Shown: positions 10,757 to 23,790, counted from the first letter of the stretch. The stretch: DNA of 64,000 nt from Ciborinia camelliae (GCA_025890175.1 JANPYM010000012.1:1500205-1564204), one strand, 5' to 3'. Numbers and translations are program-made. The notes: generated by a model not told the origin, from the sequence alone.

Positions 10757-13700
10757 TGTTGGTGAGGAATGTAGGCAAGGTGAATTCCTATCGGTTACCC
10801 CGGAGAGACAGATCTAGAGACCGGCAAACGTCAAGCGTTGCAATAGATTGAAAGATTGGCAGTTCGATAGACGATTTTCCTTGCGAGGGATATTGACGAG
10901 ACAACGAGATGTTTATAACCCTGGAATCAAACCAATTCAGGGTTTTTTGCTTACCTGAAAAAAAGCTGGCTGGATGTTCATTCTTTGCATAACATGATGT
11001 TATCATATGCAATGGTATGAAGGCAAAAGCAGATCAGATCTATCAGTTTCAAAACCTGGAAGCTTATTGGGTCGATGATTTTCTCATATTACGCCCGCAG
11101 GTAAGGCCTTGACTATGCCAGCCATGTCTATCCCTTGGTGCCGAATCGACCGATTATTCGGTTTGTGAAATTCCGAGTCTTTGATTGGTCGAGTCATTGA
11201 AAATAAACAAAAAAATCATGTGATAAAAACAAACATGAGCAGCTACACAGTGCATGTTCACAAACTTAGATTGATTTTATGGGCCTTTAATAGATTAAAA
11301 ACAAGATGCAATTTTCCCGGACGGGCAGGCACATCCAACAATGGCCATTTTCCGCGAGATAAACAAAAAGCGTTCTTATTTGAAGCTTTTGTTTGCTGGG
11401 ACTTCTCCTGCATCTGATAATCCACTCGGAAGCAAAGAAATATGGGACCTGCGTAAGGAGTACATATTGAGCGCAGGAAGATTCATCATATCATGGCGGC
11501 CTGCATAATGTAGTTTTATAAACAGGAGCCGACGGAAGAGTTCCCCGTGAAAAGTAACCTCAAAACAACGCAACCCTCGATTGGTGAAGCTACAGTCGTT
11601 GGAGACGCGTTTCGTGCAGGTGGCGAGAACCTGTTTGCATTGAAAGGGATCTTTCTATGGTCGAAAGGGTTATACTAAAGCTTAGAATTGAGACAATGGA
11701 GAATGATATAATGTTCAATCAAGGAGGTGGTGATATCCCTTACACCAACTCTCCAAGTTGGGCTCAATTTCTCAAATCCTGGCAGGATGAACTTGGAAAT
11801 CCAAGGAATCTGGCTAAAGTAATGTGGTCTGACCAGAATCTGACCAGAATTCGACCAGAATTTGATCAGATGAAAAAAGAATTCTTCGAGTAGGAGCGAT
11901 TGTTTGCTTATCGTGAAGTGCTTAGTCATTCATCAAGGATAATAGAGATTTTCTTATGACAAGCCATCATGAACCAACAACAATTTTTAACGAGTGCTTT
12001 TTATGTACATGAGAGCTTTTCTGGAACTCGGTTTTCGGCAAAGTGTATGCTCAGATCTTTGACGGAGAACCTGCAAGTGTAGGCAAGACGGGATCCGATC
12101 GATTGGCTACATGAATGTATCTGAGAATCCCACATCGGCCTGCAGGATATAATTTCGGAACAAAATATTGTCATCAAAGACTTTTTTTTTCTTTTTCTTT
12201 TTCTACGCAGGGTGCCTTCCGAAAGTATGTTGCCATAGTTGGCCTTTCAAACCCGGAGAGAGATAGTAGTGGGACTCGATATATTTTGATTCTTGGAGAA
12301 CCTCTTTATAACCATGTCCTTGCTACCCATTCAGCATTCCGATAGGCTTGGATGTGCTGGAAAGCTCTAAGCATCCGTGAAAATAAGAAATTTTCCCAAA
12401 GTGCAAGATTCCACGCAATAATGGGAGGAAGATGGGATAGGAGAACTTAACTTGTAAAGAAAAGCACTTGAAGCCAAGTGTAGAACAAACCAGATAACTT
12501 ACATTTTTTCGCGAAGAAATAAATAATCTGGAAAGTCCAAAGTATGAATCCCACGTCTCTCTTACAAGGACTGTTCTAGCCCCGTTAATTTTATAAAAAT
12601 GATAGCATCCTTACACCATCAGCGGAAATAAGACTATTCTTCTCCTGTAAGTTATCCGACCCCAGACTTATCATAAAGAACTGAGGTTGTCGGACTAAAA
12701 GACCAACAAAAAATGCAACAATTTGATATACAAATTCAAGAGAAGCCAATTTGGTGAGAGCAAAACAATTGACGCATCGCACTTATACTCAACAGATAAT
12801 CCCAGAAGATTTAATGCAAAGAGGACGTGTAAGAGGTAGAAGTAGTATATTCTATCGGTATGTCCACGAAGTTCTGGTGTATACAAGGTAGTTGGAGGTT
12901 TCTACTAAGATTGGAATGCATTCAATGTCAATAGGCAAAGACCAGCTTTACTAATATCAAAGATCAATCCTTCCGCTTGATTGTTCTTTACTCGCCTTTG
13001 GTATACATGCAAAAGACCCATGTGCACTTACTGGTCTTTATTGGCAGGCTCCTCCTACTCCTCCTACTCCGCCTTGTTGTTTTATTTGACTGTTGCCTGT
13101 TCTTCAACATATCAAAACATGGCCCCACATCCCAATGAAACCCCAAATCAACACCCATCATTCAGCATTATTGATCGGGCAAAAACCACATCGATCGATA
13201 GACGAACCTTCGGGACTTTTATCCCAGGCATCTGCAATTACTCCGTACAACGCAATACTGCCTCCAATTTGAATTCCCGTTCCAAATTTATCTTCATCCA
13301 CACAATGAAAACCCCGCAACTTTTACTTCCACTTCGCTCCCCGGAACCTATCTGTGCTGTGCTCAGTTTTGGACAAGTATCTCTGTATGGAGTATATCGT
13401 AACAAATACCCCTGAACCTTCTATTTCGATGCATATACATCATTGTGATGATGATACGCGACAGCATAGTTATCTTACCGTGTATGAAATATAACATGAT
13501 ATTATTGTATACAAGGAGAATCCGGCTTGCGGTCTCGACTTTTTATAAGAATGATCTGTTCCATAATATCCACCAACCTACCACCACTGCGCCAATATCT
13601 CAAATATCTAAAGATCCCCTGGGGACCAAACACCAACCACCAATCCCCAACCCCCAAAACACCTAACCTAATGAACCATCTCCAAGTTCCAACTTCCCCC

Positions 13701-14270
13701 CTCAAAGATATCTACACACCCACCGACTTACTTACTCGCTCCCTTAAACCCCTAGCAAAATAAACCCATACATAATGCAATATTCGGGATATCTGGGAGG
13801 TACTAGCTAAGTAATCTTACTATCTATCATACATAGACACACCCATCCATTTATAAACTCACAAAACCCTTTCTTTCACAACATATACTAGATAGGTAGA
13901 AGCAGATATATTTAATACAACATAGCTATTTAAATTTTTTAATTAGATTACAACCAGCCAGCCCTCCAGTGAGACACTGGAAAGAGTCATATTGTAGCAA
14001 GCCCAAGCCCAAGCCCAAGCGACAAATAAACCCATTTGTTTTTGCTCCATACCTTTACCTATTATTAAATGCGATCCGATTCTTTTTTGTACATGATGTT
14101 ATCCGCTTTACTTCTCTGTAAACCATACCCATACCCATAACCACCCAACCAGTCCAAACCAATCCAGACCGATCCAATCCAATCCAATCCAATCCATCCA
14201 AATCCCACAAACCTTTCAGAGTCAAATCGACACCATCCGACGCCTCCAACCAAGAAAAATACATAACTCA
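10757..14270. other. Intergenic, no supported gene
   Basis: 3.5 kb between the disordered protein gene and the 3' end of the phosphate transporter gene. Reading frames are short and uncharacteristic. A small direct repeat built on GACCAGAAT lies at 11830-11870, and the last 300 bases before the transporter stop contain short AATCC/CCAAT iterations. I see no RNA gene. Confidence 0.5.
11829..11871 (+). repeat. Short direct repeat on GACCAGAAT
   Basis: Four degenerate copies of a 10-11 bp unit (TGACCAGAATC, TGACCAGAATT, CGACCAGAATT, TGATCAGATG) follow each other directly. Too short to suggest function. Confidence 0.6.
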
Positions 14271-16830
14271 TCACTTCAACAACTTTCCCACATCCATCAA
14301 CTGGATACTCTCGAGTCGTTCATCCCTTCTAACATCGCCCCTCTGAACCTGCCAGCCCGCGCCCCAACCCGGCAACATTCCTCCTCCATTCAATCCATGG
14401 CCCACACCATTTAAACTACGATGGACATCATCCTCTTCAAAATCATGCATGTAATTCTCCGCGCTGACCCTCGTATCGGCACTATTACTTCTCGTATGAT
14501 CACGACCGGGCATCATTGCATTATCGCTCAAGCTCCTAGGTAACAACTCCGGACTCGTCATGATACCCACTCTTTCGCGTTTTCCTCTCATTCCAGGAGA
14601 TCTCGGCATGAGATTGGGACTTTTCATTCTTCTCAAGGTGGGGGAGAAACCTGCGGGCTTGCCACCGCGAAATGGATTATGTCGAGACCAGAATGAGGGA
14701 CTAGTAGGCGCGATGGAATCTAGCGAGCTAGTCGGTTCACCGGCTAATTCTTCCAGGGTTCGACCTTTGGTTTCATGGACTAGGAAAGAGACCAAGGTAC
14801 CGCAAAGCATGAAGAGTGCGAAGATTTGCATGAGGTGGTTGAGCCATGGTGAACATTGCGATCCTTCACAGTGAGGGGGAGCCCCCTTCGCAAGTAATGG
14901 TTGCGAGATAACTTGTGCGATGATTGCACCAATTTTACCACTTGCGGCACTTAAACCATGACCCGTGGATCGATATCGAGTGGGGAAGCATTCGCCTGGT
15001 ATGATGAATGTCGTGGTATTGGGACCAAAATTGAAGAATATCTGAGCCAGGATATATAAAGCGAGTAAAGGACCTTCTGTCAGAGATTCGTATAGAAACC
15101 CAATAACACAAAAAATCATGGTGAGAATAGCGAAACCAAATATTTGTATGGGTTTGCGACCAATTGTATCAATTGTAAAGACGCTGAGCCAATATCCAGG
15201 TATACTGCCGGCACATACTAGTACCAAATTGCCGATCGCAGTTTGTAGTAAAATGTCGTACAATGTAGGACCAGAGCCATAACCAATTGCGGCTAATACC
15301 GCACTGGCATTTAAACCGAGACCGTAATACGCCAGGTCGAGAAAGAACCAAGAAAGTGTGGTGCCTATAAGGACTTTGGCGTGATCCCACTGGGAGAAGT
15401 AATGTCTCACGTCGGACCAAGAAGCGCTCGGCTGTGACAGATGCTGGCCGAGATCTACTTTTGTCTTATGTCGTAAAACAGGATCCACTATTCCTTCAGA
15501 ATCACTCTTCATATATGCTTTGATATCTGCATCGGCCTGTTCGATATCGTGAGCTACATCGAAAGTGTATCGTGGAGTTTCCGGGATCGTGATTCGGTAA
15601 TAGAGAGCGAAACAAGCGGGAACGGCTCCGAAGCCTACAATTATACGCCATGCTCTATCGGCCGCTAGTTGACAAACCGGACCACAGCTATCGAAACGAC
15701 GCGATGTATGAATAAAGGAATCCTTGAAAGCGACTGTGGTGATAAGAGCAACAAGAGCAGCAGCAAATTGGCCGGCGCCTTGCATCGAGAATACCGCTGC
15801 CATCATACCTCCTCTCCATCTAGTTGGGGCAAACCTATGAGAATATCAGTATTGCACCGAATTAACGTCCGCATTTGTGTTATAGCAAGGAAATAGTATC
15901 TTGGAGACTTGCGAGTCTTAATATAGATATGCAGAAGCTCAAGTGAACTTTAAAACCCCCAAAGGCATGTTGAACCTGGAGGCCCGGATACCTTTACAAC
16001 GGCAAAAGGTCCAAGGAAAATAGAAAGGGCCTTACTCTGAAGTGATGACTGCCGATAATGGATAATCGCCGCCAATACCTATACCCATCACTACTCTCCA
16101 AAAGATGAATACACCAGTCATGTTAACAGCCGGACTAGATGAACTCAAGGTTTGAGCAAGTGTTGCGAGTATAATAATACCGAGCTCGACACCATACATC
16201 TTTCTTCGTCCGAGAGAATCTGCCAAGTATCCAAAAACAGCTTGACCGATAACTGCTCCACCAGAAGTGGCTGCCTTGATCGCCGTGTTAACGCCTGTGG
16301 GAAGGACTCCATGGTTGCCACCAATACTAGGAGCACCTTGCCAGAAGACCATACCAAGCATTGATGTGATGAGATTGACTTTCGACTATTAGCTCTAATA
16401 TCAATATACAAATTTCAGATGAGGAATGATACGTACTAGCAAATATATCATAGGAATCCGTGAAGAATCCAATGCCAGCCACCACGACCGCGCGAACATG
16501 ATACCAACCAAAAGGAATCTTATATGAGATTAGTTACGATTCCGCGAGAATATCACAAAAGCAAATTGAAATTCAATAACGGAAACATCAAAAGAGTTCT
16601 CGGGTCAACGCAGGCACAGAGACTTCCATGCTACAACGAGGCTCAAGACCGGACCGCAAAGTCATACACACCTTATCGATTTCGGACAACGCCAATCTCC
16701 TCCTCAAGTTTGGATCAGCAATATGAGAGTAATCATTATTGAAGTTATGAAACGCAGCATTGCCACCGTATGTTTTCGTACGGGCTTGGACAAGTGGAAG
16801 AGCGGGCTCCGAAAGGTTGAGGGCATCCAT
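14271..16830 (-). CDS. pho84: PHO84-type inorganic phosphate:H+ symporter (MFS)
   Basis: Exons by splice signals: 16830-16672, 16518-16437, 16378-16036, 15834-14271 (introns of 153, 58 and 201 nt, all GT-AG), giving 715 aa. A plasma-membrane major facilitator carrying phosphate in with protons. Family marks include the FGWYHVRA entry to helix 1, DSLGRRK in the loop after helix 2 (about 134-140), GIGGDYPLSA with the conserved Asp (about 181-190), FFLDLAYYGLGLN (about 358-370), PGECFPTR (about 474-481) and HETKGRT after helix 12 (about 548-554). Yeast Pho84 is near 587 aa. This protein is longer because of an extra Ser/Arg/Gly-rich cytoplasmic tail of about 155 residues. The start at 16830 gives a typical short cytoplasmic N-terminus. 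It stands alone, with a long upstream intergenic region. Confidence 0.92.
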
Positions 16831-17887
16831 CGTGGGAATTCAACGAGTGTGGGGAATTTAGAGATACAATTTGGGAAGCAGAATTGAACTCGAAGTGGGA
16901 GTTGAAGCTGAGATTAGGTCTTTAAGTCGCTGTGAGTTGGACCAATACGCTGCTCGCTGCTCGTGCTATGCGAAGTGAATCTTAGGTAGTCTATTAAGGC
17001 CTCGGGAAGGCTTGTCAATATGTCGATTGGTTTCGTTGTAGTCATAAACTCCTCACGGATACGATATTATGATTCGGCGGCGAGAGAAGACTGCAATTCA
17101 GCTGCTGAGGCATGGTAAAGATATCACGAGTAAACCCGGAAAAGCGAGGTCGTTATGGGGATGATTCGATTGATTTAACTGGCATTAGACATATCGCAAT
17201 ACACTGCCATTGATACAGTACGTTCTTGAAAGGTCGGTCAGGACTGAGGTTAAGGTCAAAAGATGTTTATGGGATGCAAAGGATATAAGACGAAGAGTTG
17301 TGACGGGCTATACATTACATATTACCCGTGCTGACCTCGTTAGGTACGTATGAAGCCCTGTATTTTCAAGATCTTTGGGTGTGGCCTGTTGAGGATCATG
17401 GCCCGGTTTGTATTCATACTCTCCATGTCACTCACCATGTGGGATTAATGTTGGATTTTACTTCATCTGATACGCGAGTGTATGTTGTATCGCATGAGAA
17501 ATCCATGGATCAAATCTCTTGGAGGTGGGTACGAGGCTACAAGGACCTTGTTCGTATTGGAAAGGCCGGGGATCTTAAGCCACCAAACCGAACCAAGTAG
17601 CATTGCGAAGTTGATATTGATGCACACCTGCACATGACAATACACTCGAAAAGACGATTCAGAGGCCGGGGTACTCTGATACCGACGCGTGCAATTGATT
17701 GAGAGCGGGTGAAGACTTCCTTCTTTCGAGTAACCTGAGAGAGAGGAACAGGTGCCGAATGGTCCGAATCCCGAAAGTGCGAAAGTACCAAATACATATT
17801 TTCAGCCGTTTGATACTTATAAACGGGCTGACAAAATGGAAGAGAGATTGGCAATACCCGTGGACCGGTATGATCCATGAGTTAGCA

Positions 17888-17893
17888 CACGTG
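17888..17893. promoter_or_regulatory. CACGTG word (candidate bHLH site) upstream of pho84
   Basis: The sequence CACACGTGTG is centred about 1.06 kb upstream of the transporter start. Fungal phosphate regulators of the Pho4/NUC-1 type bind CACGTG cores. The distance is long and the word also occurs by chance, so this is only a candidate. Confidence 0.25.
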
Positions 17894-18361
17894 TGTTAAA
17901 TATGAACGCTGAGTGGATGTGGATGATTTGGGCTGGGTGAGCCCTACCGAGGTAGGTAGTTCTGTGGCGTCCAACTTGCAAGTGGCTGTGGCTGGAATAA
18001 TCGGAACATCATCATAATTAATGCCAAGCTTTTGTGTAACTCGAAATCTAATTTGTATCATGCATCTTCACCTGGGCAGGCTTTGATAGAAACGACCAAC
18101 AAACCTGGCCGGGGAGGTGTGACAACCATGGATTCATGCCTTGCATAATCAATAATATTAATGGAATAGCAGAGCTGCAGAACTATATATGAAGTCCCAA
18201 AGTCAGAACAGATCTCAAAACCAAACCCACTTTCCGGTCCCAAGCAGCTGGAATCACACTCTCGGAAATAGGAACTGCATATGGGATCAATCCGAACCAT
18301 GGTATAGACTTTATCTTGGACTGGGTTATGGGAATTGAAGCTGCATGACAGTGTCCGACTA

Positions 18362-18369
18362 CACGTGGG
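18362..18369 (+). promoter_or_regulatory. CACGTGGG word, candidate Pho4/NUC-1-type site
   Basis: CACGTGGG matches the core plus 3' GG preferred by yeast Pho4 at phosphate genes. It lies about 1.5 kb upstream of the phosphate transporter start with no intervening gene recognised. The function is inferred from the word and the neighbour only. Confidence 0.25.
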
Positions 18370-20149
18370 CCTTTAACGAGATATCATTGGCATTTCTTGA
18401 GATTCGGACTGGCAATATTCCCAATTTTCAAATATTCAATTTGATGTCGTCCAAGAGAAATATATGCTTTGCGATTGAGCCTTGCGAGTCTGCGACAGTT
18501 CTTTTTGAATGATACTTTCGGGTGGCCTGATCTAGAGGCCTGGATCATCCACGGAATCTGGATAAAGGAAGGCAATATCCATGCGGAAGGATTGATGCAG
18601 TTGCCAGTTTTCCCCTTCATCTTAACTAAGTGAACGTTGCTTGCCGGTTTATATTAGGGATATGCAAAAAAACTGTGGACAGGGAAAAACACTCCTCATT
18701 ATTCTTCTCAGTAGAGGAAGTCACCTTGGCGTACTTTTAGTTCATAAGAGTAAGGCTAGGTAGGCTATTGCTACTTTGCAAGGCCAAAGTTCGATTTTAG
18801 TGTATGCCACTCGCAACGATCTGCATTGATATACAAGATTTGGTCAAATGGATAATAATCCTCGAGCAAAATTGGGTGGAAAATCAACTCAGGAAGCTGT
18901 CGACTTTAGAATACATGCTTGGAGTTTCAAATCGTCAATTCGAGCCATTATCACAGTACGGCAAGTGCGTACAAATGCAAGATAATAAAAAAATTACAAT
19001 GATCGAAGATTCTAAGCAGAGCTCAATCTTTCCTATTGTGAGAGCAACGTTGATTGGCGAATCCCTTATCGAGGACAACCTTGAAAATAGGTACAACCCG
19101 AATCCTCCAATATCTAGGAGTTTTCAGTCCGGCCAATAATATTTCTCGCCTTCAGACTCGTACATAGGTATTATTAGCAACGACCCTTCACGACCTACCT
19201 TGCAGCTTGTGAAGCCCTATTTTTATATAAATCCTACGTACTTTCCAATCAGCATCCGTTTCGCATAAGTAATGGGGTGTTTTATAATATGTACGTTAGA
19301 GAAGAGAAAACAATTCGCCCCTTCATTATCGGCAATCTATAATTCATTCACTCTACTGGCAAGTCATACACCTACCACAGACTATCTCGACACAATTTTT
19401 AGCCTCCATCTCTATTGGAATTTAGGACTCTGAATTTTTACTACGCAAAACTTCATTTTCATTACCCCAAACCCTCCACATACTTGGCTCTCATCCCATT
19501 TATAAATATCACCATATATCCCCACTCCCCACCTCAACATCAGTCCCCTTTGCCAGATTCTCTTCAAGAACTACCTACCTACTATGCCATTGCTTCTAGG
19601 CCAAAATCCAAAAAAAAAGAGAATTATTTTCCAATTTCCAGTCTTAACAACTTACAACCTTCGCGATCTTCTTAGTGATGGTTACGATAGCCAAGAAAAG
19701 ATTCCTTCCCCTTAGCTGACAGGAAACCCTTTTCTATGGTGTTGTTAAGGGATGGAACTTTGTACAGTTGATCAATAATTGATTGAATGATAGAAATGCT
19801 ATTCCAGGGGGATTATGAAGAAAATATAATATACACCAAGTCTGGTTTATCACCCTCACGGTCCTCACCTCACCTCGACTCGTCACTCAAGCCTGGCCTG
19901 GCCTGCTTTCCAGAGAAAAGTCAAACCCTTTATGCTTAAATCTTGAAGCTTGAAAGGTTTTGCATAGAAGCTCGTCATATCTCGAGGGTTTTCATATTAT
20001 ATTAGGGCTGGGTCTATCTGGGACGTTCATCCCATCTTCACAAACTACATCTTCACAAACTAGATCTTCACGACCCCACACTCGAAATCAAATAATCCCC
20101 TTCCCTCCTACCCAAAAATAAAATGCATACACGAAAATCGTGCTCTCAA

Positions 20150-20400
20150 GTCCGGACTCCTACCTAAATATTAGGTAGGTAGGTATCATACCAATACCCA
20201 ATACCCAACCCCCCCAAAAGGAAACCACAATTTAAATTTCAATTTCTCCATTCCATCTCATTTCCCTTTAATATCGCCCGTGTACTCTATTCTACTCTAT
20301 CACGACTGGATTCAACCCCCCCCCCTTCACCCCCTCGGTCTTCTACAATATAGGTATATACCCACTAGTAGGTATACCTAGTAGGTAGGTACCTAGTAGA
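20150..20400. repeat. Cluster of TAGGTAGGTA / TACCTA words
   Basis: Dense copies of TAGGTAGGTA and its complement, for example near 20172-20190 and 20350-20400. The same word recurs through intergenic DNA from about 17.9 to 28.4 kb. Confidence 0.6.
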
Positions 20401-20579
20401 TAAGAATATAAGAATATAATGAATATGAAGATTAAGATTACAATTAAAATTAAAATTGCGATTCAAATTAAAGTCCATTTATTTCATGAATTCTTCAATC
20501 TTCAATCTTCAATCTCAATCTCAACAATTATAATACCCCTCCTCCCACCTTCCCCCAAAAATACAAAAAAATCAAATAC

Positions 20580-20650
20580 AAATACAAATATTCACTAATT
20601 CACTCACTAATTCACTAATTCACTCACTAATTCACTAATTCATTCATTAG
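20580..20650 (+). repeat. TCACTAAT-type microrepeat
   Basis: Iterated TTCACTAATTCACTCAC units (7-11 bp period) between short CAAATA and CATTAG runs. No function is apparent. Confidence 0.7.
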
Positions 20651-20969
20651 TTAATATCTCTCTATTTAATATGACATCTAATATATAAAATAGAAGATTA
20701 TATTTTCCTTATTTCTTATTCCTTATTCCTGGTAGATGATTCTTTATTCTTTGAGAGTGAGAGAGGGAGGGAAGGAGGGAGGGAATGGTAATATAAATGA
20801 ATTGAAAATTGAGAGTAATGAGAAATGAGGAATAAGGAATGAGATACTAGGTATATATACATCTTGATTTGTAGGTTGATTTATTATTATTTATATATCT
20901 ATTTTTCCCAATTGTTTTTGTTTTTGTTTTTGTTTGCTTATTTATTTATTCTTTTCTTCCAACTATAAT

Positions 20970-21650
20970 ATCTACCCTCCCCCCCTCTCTTTTCCCCCCT
21001 TTCTCCCCTTCCCTTCCCCCCAACCACCACTCAAAAAGAAAGAGAGGGAAAGAGGAAAAAGGCTCTTCCTCCCTCCCAATATCTTTCTCCCACTAGCCGG
21101 TAACCCCCCTTCCCTCCCAACTCGCCCTCTCCCCCTCTCTCTTTCCAATATCCCGCTTCTTCCCTTTTACCTCCTCCTCCCTCCTCCTCCTCTCCTCCTC
21201 CAATACCCATGCCAGTCCCCATCCCCCTTTCCCTCCCAAATTTCCCTCTCCCCCTCCCCCTTTCCCGCTCTCAAATAAACCTAAAATCCACCAACCCACC
21301 CACCCACCAACTCACCAATCCACCCACCCACCAACTCCCCTCTCCCCTATCCCTCTCCCCTATCCCTCTCCCCTATCCCTCTCCCCTATCCCTCTCCCTA
21401 TCCCTCTCCCCTATCCCTCTCCCCTATCCCTCTCCCTATCCCTCTCCCCTATCCCTCTCCCCTATCCCTCTCCCCTATCCCTCTCCCCCTATCCCTCTCC
21501 CCTATCCCTCTCCCCCTTTCCCCCTCTCAAGTAACCCACCCACCCCCAACCCAGTTCTCACAACCCATACTAACTTCACACCCCCAAACCCCCAACCCCC
21601 CCAAAAAAGCAACACTCACACCACCACACACCACCACACACCACCACATA
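20970..21650 (+). repeat. Long pyrimidine-rich tract with CCCTATCCCTCTC tandem array
   Basis: Almost the whole + strand here is C and T. From about 21343 to 21520 it is an array of a 12-13 bp unit CCCTATCCCTCTC, preceded by CACCCACCAACT iterations and followed by ACCACCACACA iterations. Two long open frames across it encode only Pro/Leu/Ser or, on the other strand, Gly/Glu repeats and arise from the repeat itself. Confidence 0.9.
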
Positions 21651-22164
21651 CCGAACAATTTTTACAAACAAAGCAATCTAATTCTATTCATAATCATCTA
21701 TTCATAATATTCTATTCATAATTTTCAATTTTCGATTTGTGACATCTAATCTAATCTTATCTTGTCTTGTTTGTCTTGTCTTGTCTAGGATCTATCCGAC
21801 TGATGCTCATCCATCCATACATGCATAGCATCCACGTTTTTTTCCTTCCCTCCCATTCCTTCCCATTCCCTTCCCTTCCATTCTAGCTCTATGAATTCAA
21901 TTCTTTCTCCTCTCCATGCTATCCCATGCAATCCCATGCTACCCCAATGCCATCTATCAATTTATAATCATTTCCATCCTTTCTAACCCTATGAATTCGT
22001 TTCCCTGCCCTCTATCGTATATAACAAGGAAGCCATCTTGATATCCTCATATCTTGATAGCTTGTCATTCCCATTCCCATTGCCATTCCAATTTATACTC
22101 CTGACCATGACCCAAAATGATCCATCATCTCATTCATCCATTCCCGCCCATCGATGACATCCAT

Positions 22165-23790
22165 CTAATAAACACCTGGCAAGATAACCCATCGAACCTT
22201 CTCACAATACGCATCCCAACCCTTTCCATATTTCTTTGAGCACCTCTCCTCATCCCTCCAACAACGATGAATCAACAAAATCGTCATGAAAATCGCATAT
22301 GTCCAAGGCAAAAAGTTTTGCGTACCACAAGCCGCACACATGGAATAGGAAAGGATCAAATCGCCAAGATAGTTAACATGTCTAGCCATTCCCCACCATC
22401 CCGAGCAGAGGAGAATAGTTTCATGTTCTTTGCCGTCTTTGGTGCGATAAGTAACGTTGACAACCTTGGCTGGAGATCCCCAGAGTTGACATTTTCCTTT
22501 AGTGCGACGGACGAGATCTTTTTGGTGGTTGACGCTGCGGAAGAGGATATAGCCACTGATTCCTGAGGCATATAGCATCAAGGCATGGAATGGTGATAGG
22601 GAGTAAGGATTTATTGCGAGATATTGAGTCTGGAGTGTATACATGGTTGGTAACCAGACCATGGATCCCCATGCGAGATAGAAGCCGAAGTGGTCATGGC
22701 ACATGTCGATGGTTCGGAGGTACCAATCTTCATTGAAAAAGAAGTCACCAACGTAGAGAATATGGAGAAAAGTACTCAGAATGATGGAATTGGTGATATA
22801 TCCATGAGTTTGATATTGATACGCGATGAATGACAAGTCACTATATTGAGGTTAGAAAATGACAAAGGGTTGAGCGTGGAGTGAATAGAGCAAATATAAC
22901 ACGTGACTACGCGTTTCAATTTTGACGTACATGAGAGTCCAAGCAACTATTCCGGGACGACCATTGTGGAATAATTTGAAGTCAAAGTACCGTCCGAATC
23001 TTGGATTCAATTCGATTCCCATATACATATCGTATATCATAGATCCTGTCACTTGTTAATATCCAATTCCAAGAGTCCCATAATCAAAACCAAACTTACC
23101 ACTGAATTTTCGATCACCTTCATGAGTTGGATTCAGATGAGCTTTCAAATAAGCAAATCCAGATAACAGGAACCCATAGATGTTCACTGAGATCAGTAAT
23201 GCCTGCCAATGTTTGGCCAGAATTGCCGGATCCAAGAGACCGCAGTATGAGGAAATGAGAAACAAAGCATGAGTGACAATCCAAGCCGAAAAACCATTCG
23301 TACGATATTTGAGAAGATGCCCAGCTGGAGTAAGTTGACCGGTACTCAATTGTGTAGGCAAAAATTGGTAAAGACCTGCTTGAAATACCAACCAAATTGC
23401 ATAGCCAATATTCGTTCTCATATTGCCTCGTGGTGCATACCGCCAAAAGAAATTGACCGGCCCCATCATGACCATTGATTTCAATGTTGAAGTTAGAGAT
23501 CCTTCATATTGTGTGAGTGCGACCCAGTAAAATATAACAATTAAAGGACAGAGAGTCATGATGCCTGCACATCCTAAGGAATGTAACCAAGAACCATGGT
23601 GATGCCGCCGACCCCATGAAATAGTCGAATCTCGAGTGGTTGAGATGGAAGCCAATCGTGCTCGCTTTATGGTTCCATTGGATTTTTCAGGAGCATCTTG
23701 TAGATTTTCAATTACATCATGAAGACCCGGCGAAGGGAGAATGATTGATTCCATGGTGTGACAACAGGTAGGTGGTGGTTGGTCCAACAA
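22165..23790 (-). CDS. 7-dehydrocholesterol reductase-type sterol reductase (ERG4/ERG24 superfamily)
   Basis: Exons 23790-23100, 23045-22931, 22840-22165 (introns of 54 and 90 nt), 493 aa; an alternative ATG at 23754 would give 481 aa. A multi-pass ER membrane enzyme that uses NADPH to reduce a ring double bond of sterols. DHCR7-type marks: [18 protein letters not shown] (about 153-170), the junction [26 protein letters not shown] (about 305-321), WLPTMYTLQ (about 331-339) and the sterol reductase signature [16 protein letters not shown] (about 415-430), ending [14 protein letters not shown]. These match C7 reductases better than C14 (ERG24) or C24 (ERG4) reductases. The N-terminal 60 residues are variable. 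The true substrate in a fungus is unknown. Confidence 0.85.

Larger units (their letters stand above)
16831..22164. other. Long intergenic region, 5.3 kb, no confident gene
   Basis: The 5' side of the phosphate transporter gene and the 3' side of the sterol reductase gene. It contains CACGTG words (17888, 18362), repeated TAGGTAGGTA/TACCTACCTA words, poly-pyrimidine DNA (20.9-21.6 kb) and many short A/T and CT microrepeats. A 111-codon frame at 18804-19139 is the longest uninterrupted non-repetitive one. I do not recognise it and would not call it a gene. Confidence 0.5.

Noticed and set aside
12981..13415. 144-codon frame
   Set aside because: Composition is mixed with no family marks, and the surrounding DNA is intergenic in character.
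18804..19139. 111-codon frame in the long intergenic region
   Set aside because: No domain, no splice context and no bias beyond chance. It could be checked by RNA-seq.
21343..21520. Telomere-like CCCTA words
   Set aside because: The unit is 12-13 bp with TCCCTCTC, not the fungal CCCTAA hexamer, so it is not an interstitial telomere.
20934..21721. Long Pro/Leu/Ser frames and opposite Gly/Glu frames
   Set aside because: They arise from the pyrimidine-rich tandem repeat and have no non-repetitive core.
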